Below the pieces are notes generated by a model that saw only the letters and a list, made by a program, of their open reading frames with translations, ran no database searches and was not told the DNA's origin. Positions 16,964 to 24,728 of a stretch of 42,781 bases of DNA are shown piece after piece. How positions within the stretch are numbered: position 1 is the stretch's first letter; every line of letters starts with the position of its first letter. Origin of the DNA: Ignavibacteriae bacterium HGW-Ignavibacteriae-4 (GTDB lineage: Bacteria > Bacteroidota > Ignavibacteria > Kapaibacteriales > UBA2268); assembly GCA_002839765.1 (NCBI GenBank), contig PGYR01000019.1, positions 1 to 42,781 of the forward strand, in the 5' to 3' direction. The position numbers and the translations under genes were made by a program.

Positions 16964-16998
16964 AATCAATAATCAATAATCAATAATCAATAATCAAT
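16964..16998 (+). repeat. Five perfect tandem copies of AATCAAT
   Basis: The 7-bp unit AATCAAT is repeated five times without error in the leader of the Mor-like gene, between the palindrome and the Shine-Dalgarno site. It could be a protein-binding array or a slippage-prone spacer that changes promoter geometry. Confidence 0.85.
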
Positions 16999-17040
16999 TT
17001 AATTATTTTTTTTTCAATATTCAAATTATTAGGAGATATT

Positions 17041-17301
17041 ATGAATATACTTAAAGACTTGCAATACGGTGATTTGACCGAAGATTTGCAAATGATATAC
17101 GATGTATGCGGCGAAGCAGTCGTGATTCAGATGATAGAGAACCTTGGTGGTCTTAGCTTTTACGTGCCTAAGATTACCAGATTCGATGACCTGATATACA
17201 GATATATCAGAGAGAACAAGGCGGAAACACTGAAGAAACTTGCTATGCGATTGGGCGTGACAGAGCAATATCTAAAGTGTCTAGTCAAAAAATACAATTA
17301 A
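17041..17301 (+). CDS. Mor-like transcription activator
   Basis: 86 residues. The layout resembles the Mor/C activator family of phage Mu: an N-terminal dimerisation part (IYDVCGEAVVIQMIENLGGLSFYVPKI), then a helix-turn-helix (ETLKKLAMRLGVTEQYLKCLVKK). AGGAG at 17031-17035, 5 bases before ATG, fixes the start. The upstream region has the 17-bp palindrome and the AATCAAT array, so the gene may be silenced by the XRE repressor. No phage structural genes are nearby, so it is either a domesticated regulator or a prophage relic. Confidence 0.7.
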   Translation: MNILKDLQYGDLTEDLQMIYDVCGEAVVIQMIENLGGLSFYVPKITRFDDLIYRYIRENKAETLKKLAMRLGVTEQYLKCLVKKYN

Positions 17302-17302
17302 T

Positions 17303-17334
17303 GAAAAGAAATCTCCACCTCTCTTTTTCTTTTC
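17303..17334. terminator. Possible AT-type hairpin after the Mor-like gene
   Basis: GAAAAGAAA and its exact complement TTTCTTTTC flank a 14-base loop directly after TAA 17299-17301. The stem is not GC-rich and no U-tract follows, so terminator function is uncertain. Confidence 0.3.
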
Positions 17335-17348
17335 AATAATTATTTAAT

Positions 17349-17366
17349 AAGTTGTATGTACAACTT
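17349..17366. promoter_or_regulatory. Operator of the MarR-family gene
   Basis: AAGTTGTATGTACAACTT is a perfect inverted repeat (8-bp arms, 2-bp centre), typical in size for a MarR-dimer site. It lies 20 bp before ATG 17387. TATTTTGC between the palindrome and the ATG resembles the Bacteroidota -7 element TAnnTTTG, so binding would block the promoter. Confidence 0.7.
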
Positions 17367-17386
17367 TAGTTTTCTATTTTGCATTT

Positions 17387-17806
17387 ATGAATTACACAGA
17401 AATAGAAAAAACAGATTTTTCATCATGCATAGCTGGTAAGGTTGGACTAATTTCCAGACTGACTTCCAATATATTCAGGAAACATCTAGCTAAGCATGAC
17501 ATAACGGAAAGTCAACTAAGCATACTATTCATCACTTCTAAGATGAAAGAAATAACCCAAAAGCAAATAAGTGAATTTTATTGTCTTGAAAAATCCACTG
17601 TTAGTCGCAATCTGAAGCGGTTAGCAGACAAAGGGTATTTAGAGCAAAAACAACTACCAAGGCTTGTGATAACAGAATCGGGAATGAAGTTCGTAACCGA
17701 AGTCATCCCTAGTTGGAATAATGCGATGAATGAGATAAAAGCAGAACTCGGCGAAAATGGCGTTAATGCCATAGATGAAGTGATATCAAAACTAACCAAT
17801 AATTAG
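17387..17806 (+). CDS. MarR-family transcriptional regulator
   Basis: 139 residues. A winged helix-turn-helix is visible at about 45-105 (LSILFITSKMKEITQKQISEFYCLEKSTVSRNLKRLADKGYL) with helical dimerisation ends, and the length is normal for the family. Its own promoter carries a perfect 18-bp palindrome, so autorepression is likely. The next gene starts 8 bp after its stop and a TonB receptor follows, so it probably controls a small uptake or efflux operon. The ligand is unknown. Cys16 near the N-terminus could allow redox sensing, but this is speculative. Confidence 0.87.
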   Translation: MNYTEIEKTDFSSCIAGKVGLISRLTSNIFRKHLAKHDITESQLSILFITSKMKEITQKQISEFYCLEKSTVSRNLKRLADKGYLEQKQLPRLVITESGMKFVTEVIPSWNNAMNEIKAELGENGVNAIDEVISKLTNN

Positions 17807-17814
17807 GATTTACT

Positions 17815-18516
17815 ATGTTAGAATTATCTTATATACTACTTACACTTATTATGAACTTAATTCTAGCTGGAATAGGATTCTACGCTATTAATAAGTCAAT
17901 ATCTGAATCAGTAACTAGGAAAAAGAAAAAGGCAACGGTAGTAATTGGATTAATCCTCTGGCAAGTTTATGTTTACTTGCTTTCTAAATCTGGGTTCTTA
18001 GAAAACCTAGATTTTCCACCTCGGTTCGTATTATTCCTTATACTTCCACTCTTCATTTTCACTGGGGTATTCCTTTACAAAAACAGAAACGAAAAATGGA
18101 TAAAAGTCATTCCACCGCATTGGCTTACTTATTACCAATCATTCAGAATTGGGATAGAAACTATATTCGTATATACAGTTGCAGCTGGTATTTTACATAC
18201 TAACGTAACAATTGAGGGCTATAATATGGACTTATTATATGCCCTATCTGCACCGGTAATAGGAACAAAAATATATAAGAAAGGTATGCCGACTGGAAAA
18301 TTCATCAGAATCTGGAATTATCTTGGTCTGACTGTAATAGCATCTATTATATTCCTTTTTATTACTTCTATGTATGCACCGCAATTATACGGAAGTGAAG
18401 TCGGACTTTTATCTACTAAATTGGGAACGTATCCATTCACATTGGTAGCTGGTTTCTTGATGCCATCGGCAGTGTTTATACATGTATTATCACTAGTACA
18501 AGCAAGAAAGAGTTGA
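17815..18516 (+). CDS. Polytopic membrane protein of unknown function
   Basis: 233 residues with about six or seven membrane helices (for example LSYILLTLIMNLILAGIGFYAI, VLFLILPLFIFTGVFLY, LTVIASIIFLFITSMY and FTLVAGFLMPSAVFIHVLSL). No transporter signature is recognised. It is 8 bp downstream of the MarR gene and 67 bp upstream of the TonB-dependent receptor, so it is likely a target of the MarR protein and an inner-membrane partner in the same process. Confidence 0.65.
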   Translation: MLELSYILLTLIMNLILAGIGFYAINKSISESVTRKKKKATVVIGLILWQVYVYLLSKSGFLENLDFPPRFVLFLILPLFIFTGVFLYKNRNEKWIKVIPPHWLTYYQSFRIGIETIFVYTVAAGILHTNVTIEGYNMDLLYALSAPVIGTKIYKKGMPTGKFIRIWNYLGLTVIASIIFLFITSMYAPQLYGSEVGLLSTKLGTYPFTLVAGFLMPSAVFIHVLSLVQARKS

Positions 18517-18583
18517 ATTGAGATAATAATATTTTAATTCACTTTGCTTACATTGCACTATATTAGAAAAGCAAAAAATTGAA

Positions 18584-20629
18584 ATGAAATATATTCTCAT
18601 ATTATTACTATTGATAACTGTCACTGGTTTGTACGCACAAGACAGCACGACCACTCGTGATTATCCAACTTTCCGATTGGATGAAATAGAGGTAACCGAT
18701 TCGCGCACAGGAATTGAACTCAAAGATCTCGGAAAACAAGTCGAGGTAATTACTCAATACGAAATCAGCCAGATGCCTGTCAACTCCGTAGATGAGCTAC
18801 TCCGCTATATACCCGGTGTGGAAGTCCAGAGCCGAGGAATGTACGGCACCCAAGCCGATATCACAATGCGTGGCGGTACATACAACCAAACACTAATCCT
18901 CCTTGATGGTATTCGTATAGGCGACCCGATGACTGGTCATTTCAATAGCAATATACCAGTTTCGCTATCCGCTATCCGCCGAATAGAGATAATCAAAGGA
19001 GCAGGCTCCGTTATCTATGGTGCTGATGCAGTCGGTGGTGTGATTAATATAGTGTCTAAAAATGTTGGAGGGTTTATAAAAAAGGGAACACGTCATTCTT
19101 ACTGTGGTCTAGGGAATTACTTGGCTCGTGAAAAATATTTAGATAATAGAATAGAAGAACAGATAAAAACAATGGATCTTGGTTTATCTGTAGGTCAGTA
19201 TTCTACTTTTGCCGGTAAATTGTATGGTCTTGCTACGTTTGGTGGTGGAGGTTTTAACCTTGAGTTTTCGTATGACCATTCTGAGTCTTATGGCTACCCT
19301 GCATTTAACAATACACATAACTATAGTTTTGATATCCGTAACTTTGGTACATCGTTAAACTTTGAATTGAATGATAAAGACTACTTAGCCTTTCGTTTTT
19401 CAAAAGATTCTAGAGAATTTGATGCTCGATATTTTTATACTGCATCATCTTTCGATAAATCGAAAGAGAAAGTAGAAAGGTATTTTGGGCAAACAAAATT
19501 GAGTATTGGTAGCTACAAAGGGCATGATATAACAGCAAATCTGGGTCTTATATATACTACAGATGATTTTGTTTTTAACCCAGATTTTACATCAAATAAT
19601 CACAAGACAATAAGTGGTGATATGAATATACACGACCAGATTAAGTTAGGTGAAAGCACGGCAATGACGTTCGGAACAGAGTTGCAGTTCAATAATATGC
19701 GAAGCACAGATAGAGGAAACCGTAGCCAACAACAGCTAGGAATATATGCGGTTGGAGTACATGATTTCAGTTCAGAATTCAATATAAATACGGGGCTTAG
19801 GGGAGAGTATTTACCAACTAATAATTGGGAAGTAGTACCGACTATTGGTGCGAATTATTACTTAACCGACAAAATAAAATTAAGAGCAAATGCAGGCCGT
19901 TCTATCCGTACTCCAGACTATACCGAGCGATTTGTTTCAACTGGATTAGAAGGAATACTTTCTGCAGGCAGAAACTTAGGAAATCCTGATTTACTACCAG
20001 AAATATCGTGGAACTATGAAGCTGGAACAGATATACAATTAGCTCAGAAAATATCTCTAAACGTAACGGGATATATGCGAGATTCGAAAAACATAATAGA
20101 CTATGGCTTCAAGAAAGGCAGTGAGATTACTAATAATCAGAATCTAGACCCAACTTTTGATTATCTCTACGCTCAGAACTTAGCTGAACTGCAAGTTAAA
20201 GGGGTAGAATTTAAGATAAGTGGATTTGAAGGTGTTAGTATAAAGACTTTCAATTGGTATGTAGGTGGTAATGTATTGGATATCTCTGTTGCCGATGATG
20301 CGAGTTCTAAGTATATTACCAACGCTGCAGGATTGAATTTTTCAGCGGGGTTGTTCTACATCATGACGGATTATCTAAAAATTGGTACAGATGCAATTTA
20401 CCGCAAACGTGATGTAACACAAGACCAATCACAAGAGTTTGGGTTGACTCCAGAGTATTTTGTTATGGATAGTAAATTGATCTACAAATATAATAAGATG
20501 TTCAATTTCGATTTAACAGTTAAGAATATATTTGACAAGGAATATTCTGATATATTGGGTGTGCAGTTACCTGGGCGTTGGATTATGTTAGGCGTGAGTA
20601 TATCTGACGATATGTTTATAAGGGAATAG
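18584..20629 (+). CDS. TonB-dependent outer-membrane receptor
   Basis: 681 residues. A signal peptide (MKYILILLLLITVTGLYAQ) is followed by a plug domain (DEIEVTDSRTG, then SVDELLRYIPGVEVQ, ITMRGGTYNQTLILLDGIRIGDP and SAIRRIEIIKGAGSVIYGADAVGGVINIVSK). A 22-strand type barrel then ends in LLGVSISDDMFIRE-like residues. The length fits BtuB/CirA-type receptors for siderophores, cobalamin or similar ligands. No riboswitch is visible upstream, so cobalamin control is not indicated. The order MarR - membrane protein - receptor suggests one regulon. Confidence 0.9.
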   Translation: MKYILILLLLITVTGLYAQDSTTTRDYPTFRLDEIEVTDSRTGIELKDLGKQVEVITQYEISQMPVNSVDELLRYIPGVEVQSRGMYGTQADITMRGGTYNQTLILLDGIRIGDPMTGHFNSNIPVSLSAIRRIEIIKGAGSVIYGADAVGGVINIVSKNVGGFIKKGTRHSYCGLGNYLAREKYLDNRIEEQIKTMDLGLSVGQYSTFAGKLYGLATFGGGGFNLEFSYDHSESYGYPAFNNTHNYSFDIRNFGTSLNFELNDKDYLAFRFSKDSREFDARYFYTASSFDKSKEKVERYFGQTKLSIGSYKGHDITANLGLIYTTDDFVFNPDFTSNNHKTISGDMNIHDQIKLGESTAMTFGTELQFNNMRSTDRGNRSQQQLGIYAVGVHDFSSEFNINTGLRGEYLPTNNWEVVPTIGANYYLTDKIKLRANAGRSIRTPDYTERFVSTGLEGILSAGRNLGNPDLLPEISWNYEAGTDIQLAQKISLNVTGYMRDSKNIIDYGFKKGSEITNNQNLDPTFDYLYAQNLAELQVKGVEFKISGFEGVSIKTFNWYVGGNVLDISVADDASSKYITNAAGLNFSAGLFYIMTDYLKIGTDAIYRKRDVTQDQSQEFGLTPEYFVMDSKLIYKYNKMFNFDLTVKNIFDKEYSDILGVQLPGRWIMLGVSISDDMFIRE

Positions 20630-20638
20630 GGACTTAAC

Positions 20639-20700
20639 CTTTATACCTTTTAGTATAAAATAATTTATACCTTTTGGTTTTATACCTTTTGGTATAAAAT
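20639..20700 (+). repeat. 62-bp direct repeat, left copy, made of three palindromes
   Basis: The repeat holds three 22-bp units of the form TTTTATACC-N4-GGTATAAAA starting at 20639, 20663 and 20678. The third is a perfect palindrome with 9-bp arms. It matches 21839-21900 at 48 of 62 positions with the same internal spacing (24 then 15 bp). It lies between the TonB receptor stop and the stop of the ATPase gene. Confidence 0.8.
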
Positions 20701-20706
20701 AAATCA

Positions 20707-21837
20707 TTACGCAAATTCCCTTCTGAACCACAACCCAAATGCTGGGTCTAAGAATATATAATCATTTTCACTTTGGTGGATCAAATCCTTTTCCATTAGA
20801 ACATTTCTGTTTTTTGTTACGTTGTTGGGGCTTCCCAGATCATACTCATCCATTGTTGATTTGCTAGTTAGCTGCTCTTCATTATTAGCAATTGCCTTTA
20901 GTAGATTAAGCTGTGTTCTGCTGATACTACTAGTTTCAAGTAGATAATATGGTGAGTTAGTAGTCAATAATTCATCTATAGCTTCTTCGAGGTTACGGTT
21001 AGTCGCTTTTCTATTTGTGTTCAGCCAAGTATAATGCGATAATTGCTGTACGTACCAAGGGTGATTATCCATTGCCTCAGCTATAGATTTTGCAAGCTCT
21101 GGAGTAATTTCCTTTTTCGTATTAGCGAACCCCTTAACAATAAAGTCAATCCATTTTTTTGTGCTGATTTTGGGTAAAAGAATTATATCCCCAAAGCGAT
21201 AAAAAGGACGTGAAGAATTATCAAATATATCAAGCATCATGTGCCTCATACTACCGTACAGACAGTAAGTGACATTAGTCTGCCGTTGCCAAGCCGAGCG
21301 CATTTTCTTCTCAAATTGTTCGAAATTATCGAAAGAAGCTAAGTTCTGAAATTCATCTATACAAATAACGAATTGTATATTCCTTTCTTCAGCAAGTTTC
21401 TGAGGTAAATCGAGTATTTCTTTTATATTTTTTGCTGGCTGATTCCAATTGAACTGCAAGCTAAAATCTGTCATTGGCTCAACCCCCAATGATATAGAAG
21501 GAGTAATAGATTTCAATAGATTCTTAGCGGAATCAATCCAATCGTCTAGCTTATTGGATGAAGCTTTGACAATCTCGCTAGCGAATACTTCGAGGAATTC
21601 TCTTTGAGAAGATGTTGCAAATAAGTCGAGGTTAACGACTTTGATTTTCGAATTTTTGTTAGCTATTTGTTTTGATACTTTTTCTACAAGTGAAGTCTTG
21701 CCCCATCGGCGAGGAGAAATAATCATCGTATTGATATTATTCAGTAGATTACTTTTGAGTCGTTTTATTTCATTCTCGCGGTTAGTGAAGGCAGCATCAC
21801 TAACTGTCACGCCATATACGAAGGGAGACTTTTTCAT
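20707..21837 (-). CDS. Archaeal-type AAA/STAND ATPase with C-terminal winged helix
   Basis: 376 residues. The Walker A region is SPRRWGKTSLVEKV near 41-54, and Walker B with sensor is FVICIDEFQNLASF near 156-169. The rest follows the archaeal ATPase_2 (STAND-like) group. Residues about 305-376 look like a winged helix (ISRTQLNLLKAIANNEEQLTS... to LDPAFGLWFRREFA). The gene lies exactly between two 62-bp direct repeats, leaving 6 bp at its 3' end and 1 bp at its 5' end. Such ATPases are common and patchily distributed in Bacteroidota and archaea, with no agreed function. The winged helix may bind the flanking palindromes. Confidence 0.8.
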   Translation of the reverse strand: MKKSPFVYGVTVSDAAFTNRENEIKRLKSNLLNNINTMIISPRRWGKTSLVEKVSKQIANKNSKIKVVNLDLFATSSQREFLEVFASEIVKASSNKLDDWIDSAKNLLKSITPSISLGVEPMTDFSLQFNWNQPAKNIKEILDLPQKLAEERNIQFVICIDEFQNLASFDNFEQFEKKMRSAWQRQTNVTYCLYGSMRHMMLDIFDNSSRPFYRFGDIILLPKISTKKWIDFIVKGFANTKKEITPELAKSIAEAMDNHPWYVQQLSHYTWLNTNRKATNRNLEEAIDELLTTNSPYYLLETSSISRTQLNLLKAIANNEEQLTSKSTMDEYDLGSPNNVTKNRNVLMEKDLIHQSENDYIFLDPAFGLWFRREFA

Positions 21838-21838
21838 A

Positions 21839-21900
21839 TTTTATACCATTTACTATAAAATTTGTTTTACCAAAAGGTATTATACCATTTGGTATAAAAC
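21839..21900 (+). repeat. 62-bp direct repeat, right copy, covering the ATPase promoter
   Basis: Three units start at 21839, 21863 and 21878, with the same 24/15-bp spacing as the left copy. The last is TTATACC-N4-GGTATAA. The offset between the two copies is exactly 1200 bp. It sits directly upstream of ATG 21837, so it must also overlap the ATPase leader, which suggests operator use as well as a boundary role. Confidence 0.8.
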
Positions 21901-21945
21901 TAATTATAATATTTGTTATATGCAAAATTTGTTAGATTGGAGTGG

Positions 21946-22221
21946 TTACTTCTTCTTATTTATCTCGTATTCGCGGCGGGTAACTTCGTCCATCAACTTC
22001 TTGGACTTGCTGAGTAGTAGGTTGTAGTTTAGTCGTTTGTCTAGGTCACCCAGAACTTCGTAGGCCTCCTTTATCTCGCCGAATACACGTTGTACTTTCT
22101 TATCATCGGGATGCAAATCGGGGTGGTATTTGCGAACCAAACGCTTGTATGCCATCCGAATTTCATTGGAGGTGGCAGAGCTTTCTAGCCCAAGTATTCT
22201 ATAATAATTTTTGATTTTCAT
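21946..22221 (-). CDS. Short J-domain (DnaJ-like) protein
   Basis: 91 residues. A J-domain fills residues 4-65 (NYYRILGLESSATSNEIRMAYKRLVRKYHPDLHPDD...FGEIKEAYEVLGD), including the HPD motif that stimulates Hsp70 ATPase activity. The G/F, zinc-finger and substrate-binding parts of DnaJ are absent. A lysine-rich tail ends the chain. It lies 35 bp downstream of flhA on the same strand and may be co-transcribed, which could link an Hsp70 function to flagellar export. That link is only positional. Confidence 0.85.
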   Translation of the reverse strand: MKIKNYYRILGLESSATSNEIRMAYKRLVRKYHPDLHPDDKKVQRVFGEIKEAYEVLGDLDKRLNYNLLLSKSKKLMDEVTRREYEINKKK

Positions 22222-22256
22222 TTTTTAGGATTATGAAAATAATGAAAATATTTGGA

Positions 22257-24395
22257 TTATTGTGCAGGTTCAAGAATATTTACGCTACTTAGTATTTCTA
22301 TATCTGTATCAGAAGGTAATTCTGAATAGCTGATAACGCTAACAACAGGGAATGTAGTCTGTATCATTTTCTTGAAATATGGTCGCACTTGAGCTGAGCA
22401 GATAACTACTGGCAGATGCCCTGCTATAGTAGTATCGTCAATAGCTTTAGATACCCCCTCTTTGATACGAGTTATATACTCGGGCGATAGTCCCATAGAT
22501 GGACTTATCTGGTTACCACCACTCTTTTGCAGTGATTGAGTAATGCTATCTTCTATCTCTGGGTCTAGTGAAATAGCATGTACTATACCATCTACATCTT
22601 CGTAGAGTGTTTTGATTGTCTCTGATAGATTGTGGCGAACGTATTCGGTCAGCACATCTATATTCTGAGTTACTCTATAATACTCGAGCAATGATTCTAA
22701 TATCAAAGGCAAATCTCGAATCGGTATCCCTTCTTCCAATAGGTTTTGTAGCACTTTCTGTATAGTAGAAAGTGGCAGATTATCAGGAGAAATCTCATCC
22801 GTCAAAGCAGGATAATCTTCTTTCAGATTATCAACTAACTGCTTAGTATCTTGTCTAGTTAATAGCTTATCAGAGTTACGTTTTAGTATTTCGGTTAAGT
22901 GAGTAGTCAGCACCGTCGCCGATTCCACAACTGTGTAGCCCATTATCTCGGCATTCTCACGCTCATTTTGGTCTATCCACTTAGCTGGCAAACCGAAAAC
23001 TGGCTCTGTTACGTGCTTACCACGTAGCTCACCCTCAGCAGTTCCGGGGTTCATTGCCAATAGCATATTCGGAAATAGGAAATTGGAAGCAACTTCATTC
23101 CCACGAATTTTGATTATGTAATTCTCAGGGTCTAATTGCAGATTGTCTCGCACACGAACTGGTGGGAGGATAATCCCTAGCTCTGTTGCTAACTGCTTAC
23201 GGACGTTTGTTATTCGCTTGAATACATCTCCACCTTGCGCCTCATCTACGAGAGCAATTAGTGAGTAGCCAAGTTCTATTTCAACTGGATCAACTTTTAA
23301 CAAGTCTTCCACAGGTGATTCGCTTGGTTTTTCGACTTCATCTGCTGCTTGTAAACCTTCGCGAATCTCATCATCAGCTTTGTTTTTAATTGCATTAGTT
23401 CTATTGTAAGCGATAGCCGCAATTACCACTGCTATTAGCGTAAACGGGATAATTGGGAAACCGGGCAATAGTCCAATTAGGAACAAAGCCACAGCCGATA
23501 CATACATCGCCCTTGGCTTAGCACCGAATTGCTGACCGAATTCCGTTTCCAATTGGTCACGAGCACCCGAACGAGTAACAACCAAACCACCTGCAACTGA
23601 TATCAAAAGTGCTGGTATTTGAGATACTAGACCATCACCAATAGTAAGTGTTGAGTAAGTAGATATCGCTTCGGAAAACGACATATCACGTTGGAGCATA
23701 CCAATAGCGAACCCACCAATCAAGTTGACGATAGTGATAATAATACCAGCAATCGCATCACCTTTTATAAACTTAGCAGCACCATCCATTGACCCAAAAA
23801 AGTCAGCTTCGTGTGCTAATTCATCACGTCTAGACTTAGCCGTCTGCTCATCTATATATCCAGCGTTCAAATCAGCATCTATACTCATTTGTTTACCTGG
23901 CATAGCATCCAAAGTAAACCTTGCAGAAACCTCTGCAATACGAGTAGAACCCTTGATTACAACTATGAAGTTAATAACTAATAGGATTAGGAATATGATA
24001 ATCCCTACAACTATATTACCACCAACTACGAAATCACCGAAAGCGTGTATAATCTTTCCGGCTTCCCCCTCTCCTAATATAAGCCGAGTGGAGGCGACGT
24101 TAAGTCCCAACCGGAGCATAGTAGTAATTAGTAGAATAGCTGGGAAAGCTGAAAATTCAAGAGGTCTGACCAGATAAACTGCCACCATCAGTATCATAAC
24201 CGATAGTGCTATATTCAGCGTTAGAAATAAATCTAGCGCAAAAGGAGGCAACGGCAATAATAGAAGTGCAAGAATAAGTAATATACCACCAGCTAAAACA
24301 ATATCGGGATTGTTAAAGATTGGTGAAAGAACAGTATTCTTCAATCTGTTTAAAGTTGGGTTATCTAGTAGAGCCAATTGTCTATTTATAGCCAA
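22257..24395 (-). CDS. flhA: Flagellar type III export gate protein FlhA
   Basis: 712 residues, normal for the family. The N-terminal half has about eight membrane helices with the FHIPEP signature region (YLVRPLEFSAFPAILLITTMLRLGLNVASTRLIL). A conserved cytoplasmic loop follows (STRIAEVSARFTLDAMPGKQMSIDADLNAG...DFFGSMDGAAKFIKGDA). The C-terminal half is the soluble platform that docks chaperone-substrate complexes. The only usable start is TTG 24395, because TGA lies in frame just upstream. No other flagellar gene is in view. FlhA rather than a virulence homologue is favoured by overall pattern and length. Confidence 0.92.
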   Translation of the reverse strand: MAINRQLALLDNPTLNRLKNTVLSPIFNNPDIVLAGGILLILALLLLPLPPFALDLFLTLNIALSVMILMVAVYLVRPLEFSAFPAILLITTMLRLGLNVASTRLILGEGEAGKIIHAFGDFVVGGNIVVGIIIFLILLVINFIVVIKGSTRIAEVSARFTLDAMPGKQMSIDADLNAGYIDEQTAKSRRDELAHEADFFGSMDGAAKFIKGDAIAGIIITIVNLIGGFAIGMLQRDMSFSEAISTYSTLTIGDGLVSQIPALLISVAGGLVVTRSGARDQLETEFGQQFGAKPRAMYVSAVALFLIGLLPGFPIIPFTLIAVVIAAIAYNRTNAIKNKADDEIREGLQAADEVEKPSESPVEDLLKVDPVEIELGYSLIALVDEAQGGDVFKRITNVRKQLATELGIILPPVRVRDNLQLDPENYIIKIRGNEVASNFLFPNMLLAMNPGTAEGELRGKHVTEPVFGLPAKWIDQNERENAEIMGYTVVESATVLTTHLTEILKRNSDKLLTRQDTKQLVDNLKEDYPALTDEISPDNLPLSTIQKVLQNLLEEGIPIRDLPLILESLLEYYRVTQNIDVLTEYVRHNLSETIKTLYEDVDGIVHAISLDPEIEDSITQSLQKSGGNQISPSMGLSPEYITRIKEGVSKAIDDTTIAGHLPVVICSAQVRPYFKKMIQTTFPVVSVISYSELPSDTDIEILSSVNILEPAQ

Positions 24396-24503
24396 TAATT
24401 CATAAAAATCATGTCACAAAAGTAGTATTGCAAGTTGCTTGCCAAATAATTGTTGGCGGTCATTTATTATTATTTCTGGGGTGGGTGAAGGGCACAGAGT
24501 GTA

Positions 24504-24522
24504 TGTCACTCAGAACGAAGTG
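24504..24522 (+). repeat. Short dispersed-repeat fragment left of the island
   Basis: TGTCACTCAGAACGAAGTG repeats the block type of 241-290 and 11742-11810. The gap 24396-24728 otherwise holds the integrase leader. This fragment is the last piece of the repeat family before the island. Confidence 0.45.
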
Positions 24523-24655
24523 TTTTATAGATATTTCAAGTAATTTCATTAAATTAAGATTTCATTCAATACGCTCATAACTTATCGTAGTAACAATACA
24601 TAGTAATTTCATTGTGTTTCAATTAGTCCTAAATTAATCCTAAGTATTTTCAGTA

Positions 24656-24677
24656 TTTGTTTAACCTTTTGTTAAAC
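24656..24677 (+). other. Candidate left att or integrase operator sequence
   Basis: TTTGTTTAACCTTTTGTTA matches 42192-42210 at 17 of 19 bases in direct orientation. It contains a perfect inverted repeat GTTTAAC-N5-GTTAAAC (24659-24677), 51 bp before the integrase ATG. It could be an att core or the site through which the integrase controls its own gene. Confidence 0.35.
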
Positions 24678-24728
24678 ATAATTATATTCTTTACGTTATA
24701 CTATTTAATCATTATCTAAAGGTTAAAT

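Noticed and set aside
23725-24177. 150-residue ORF opposite flhA, and similar long frames opposite aspA, nhaA and the kinase genes
   Set aside because: They lie antisense to strongly conserved coding sequence and show no recognisable motifs or leader.
24396-24728. tRNA gene as island integration site
   Set aside because: No cloverleaf-like sequence or CCA-type end was seen in the left flank or in 42085-42272.
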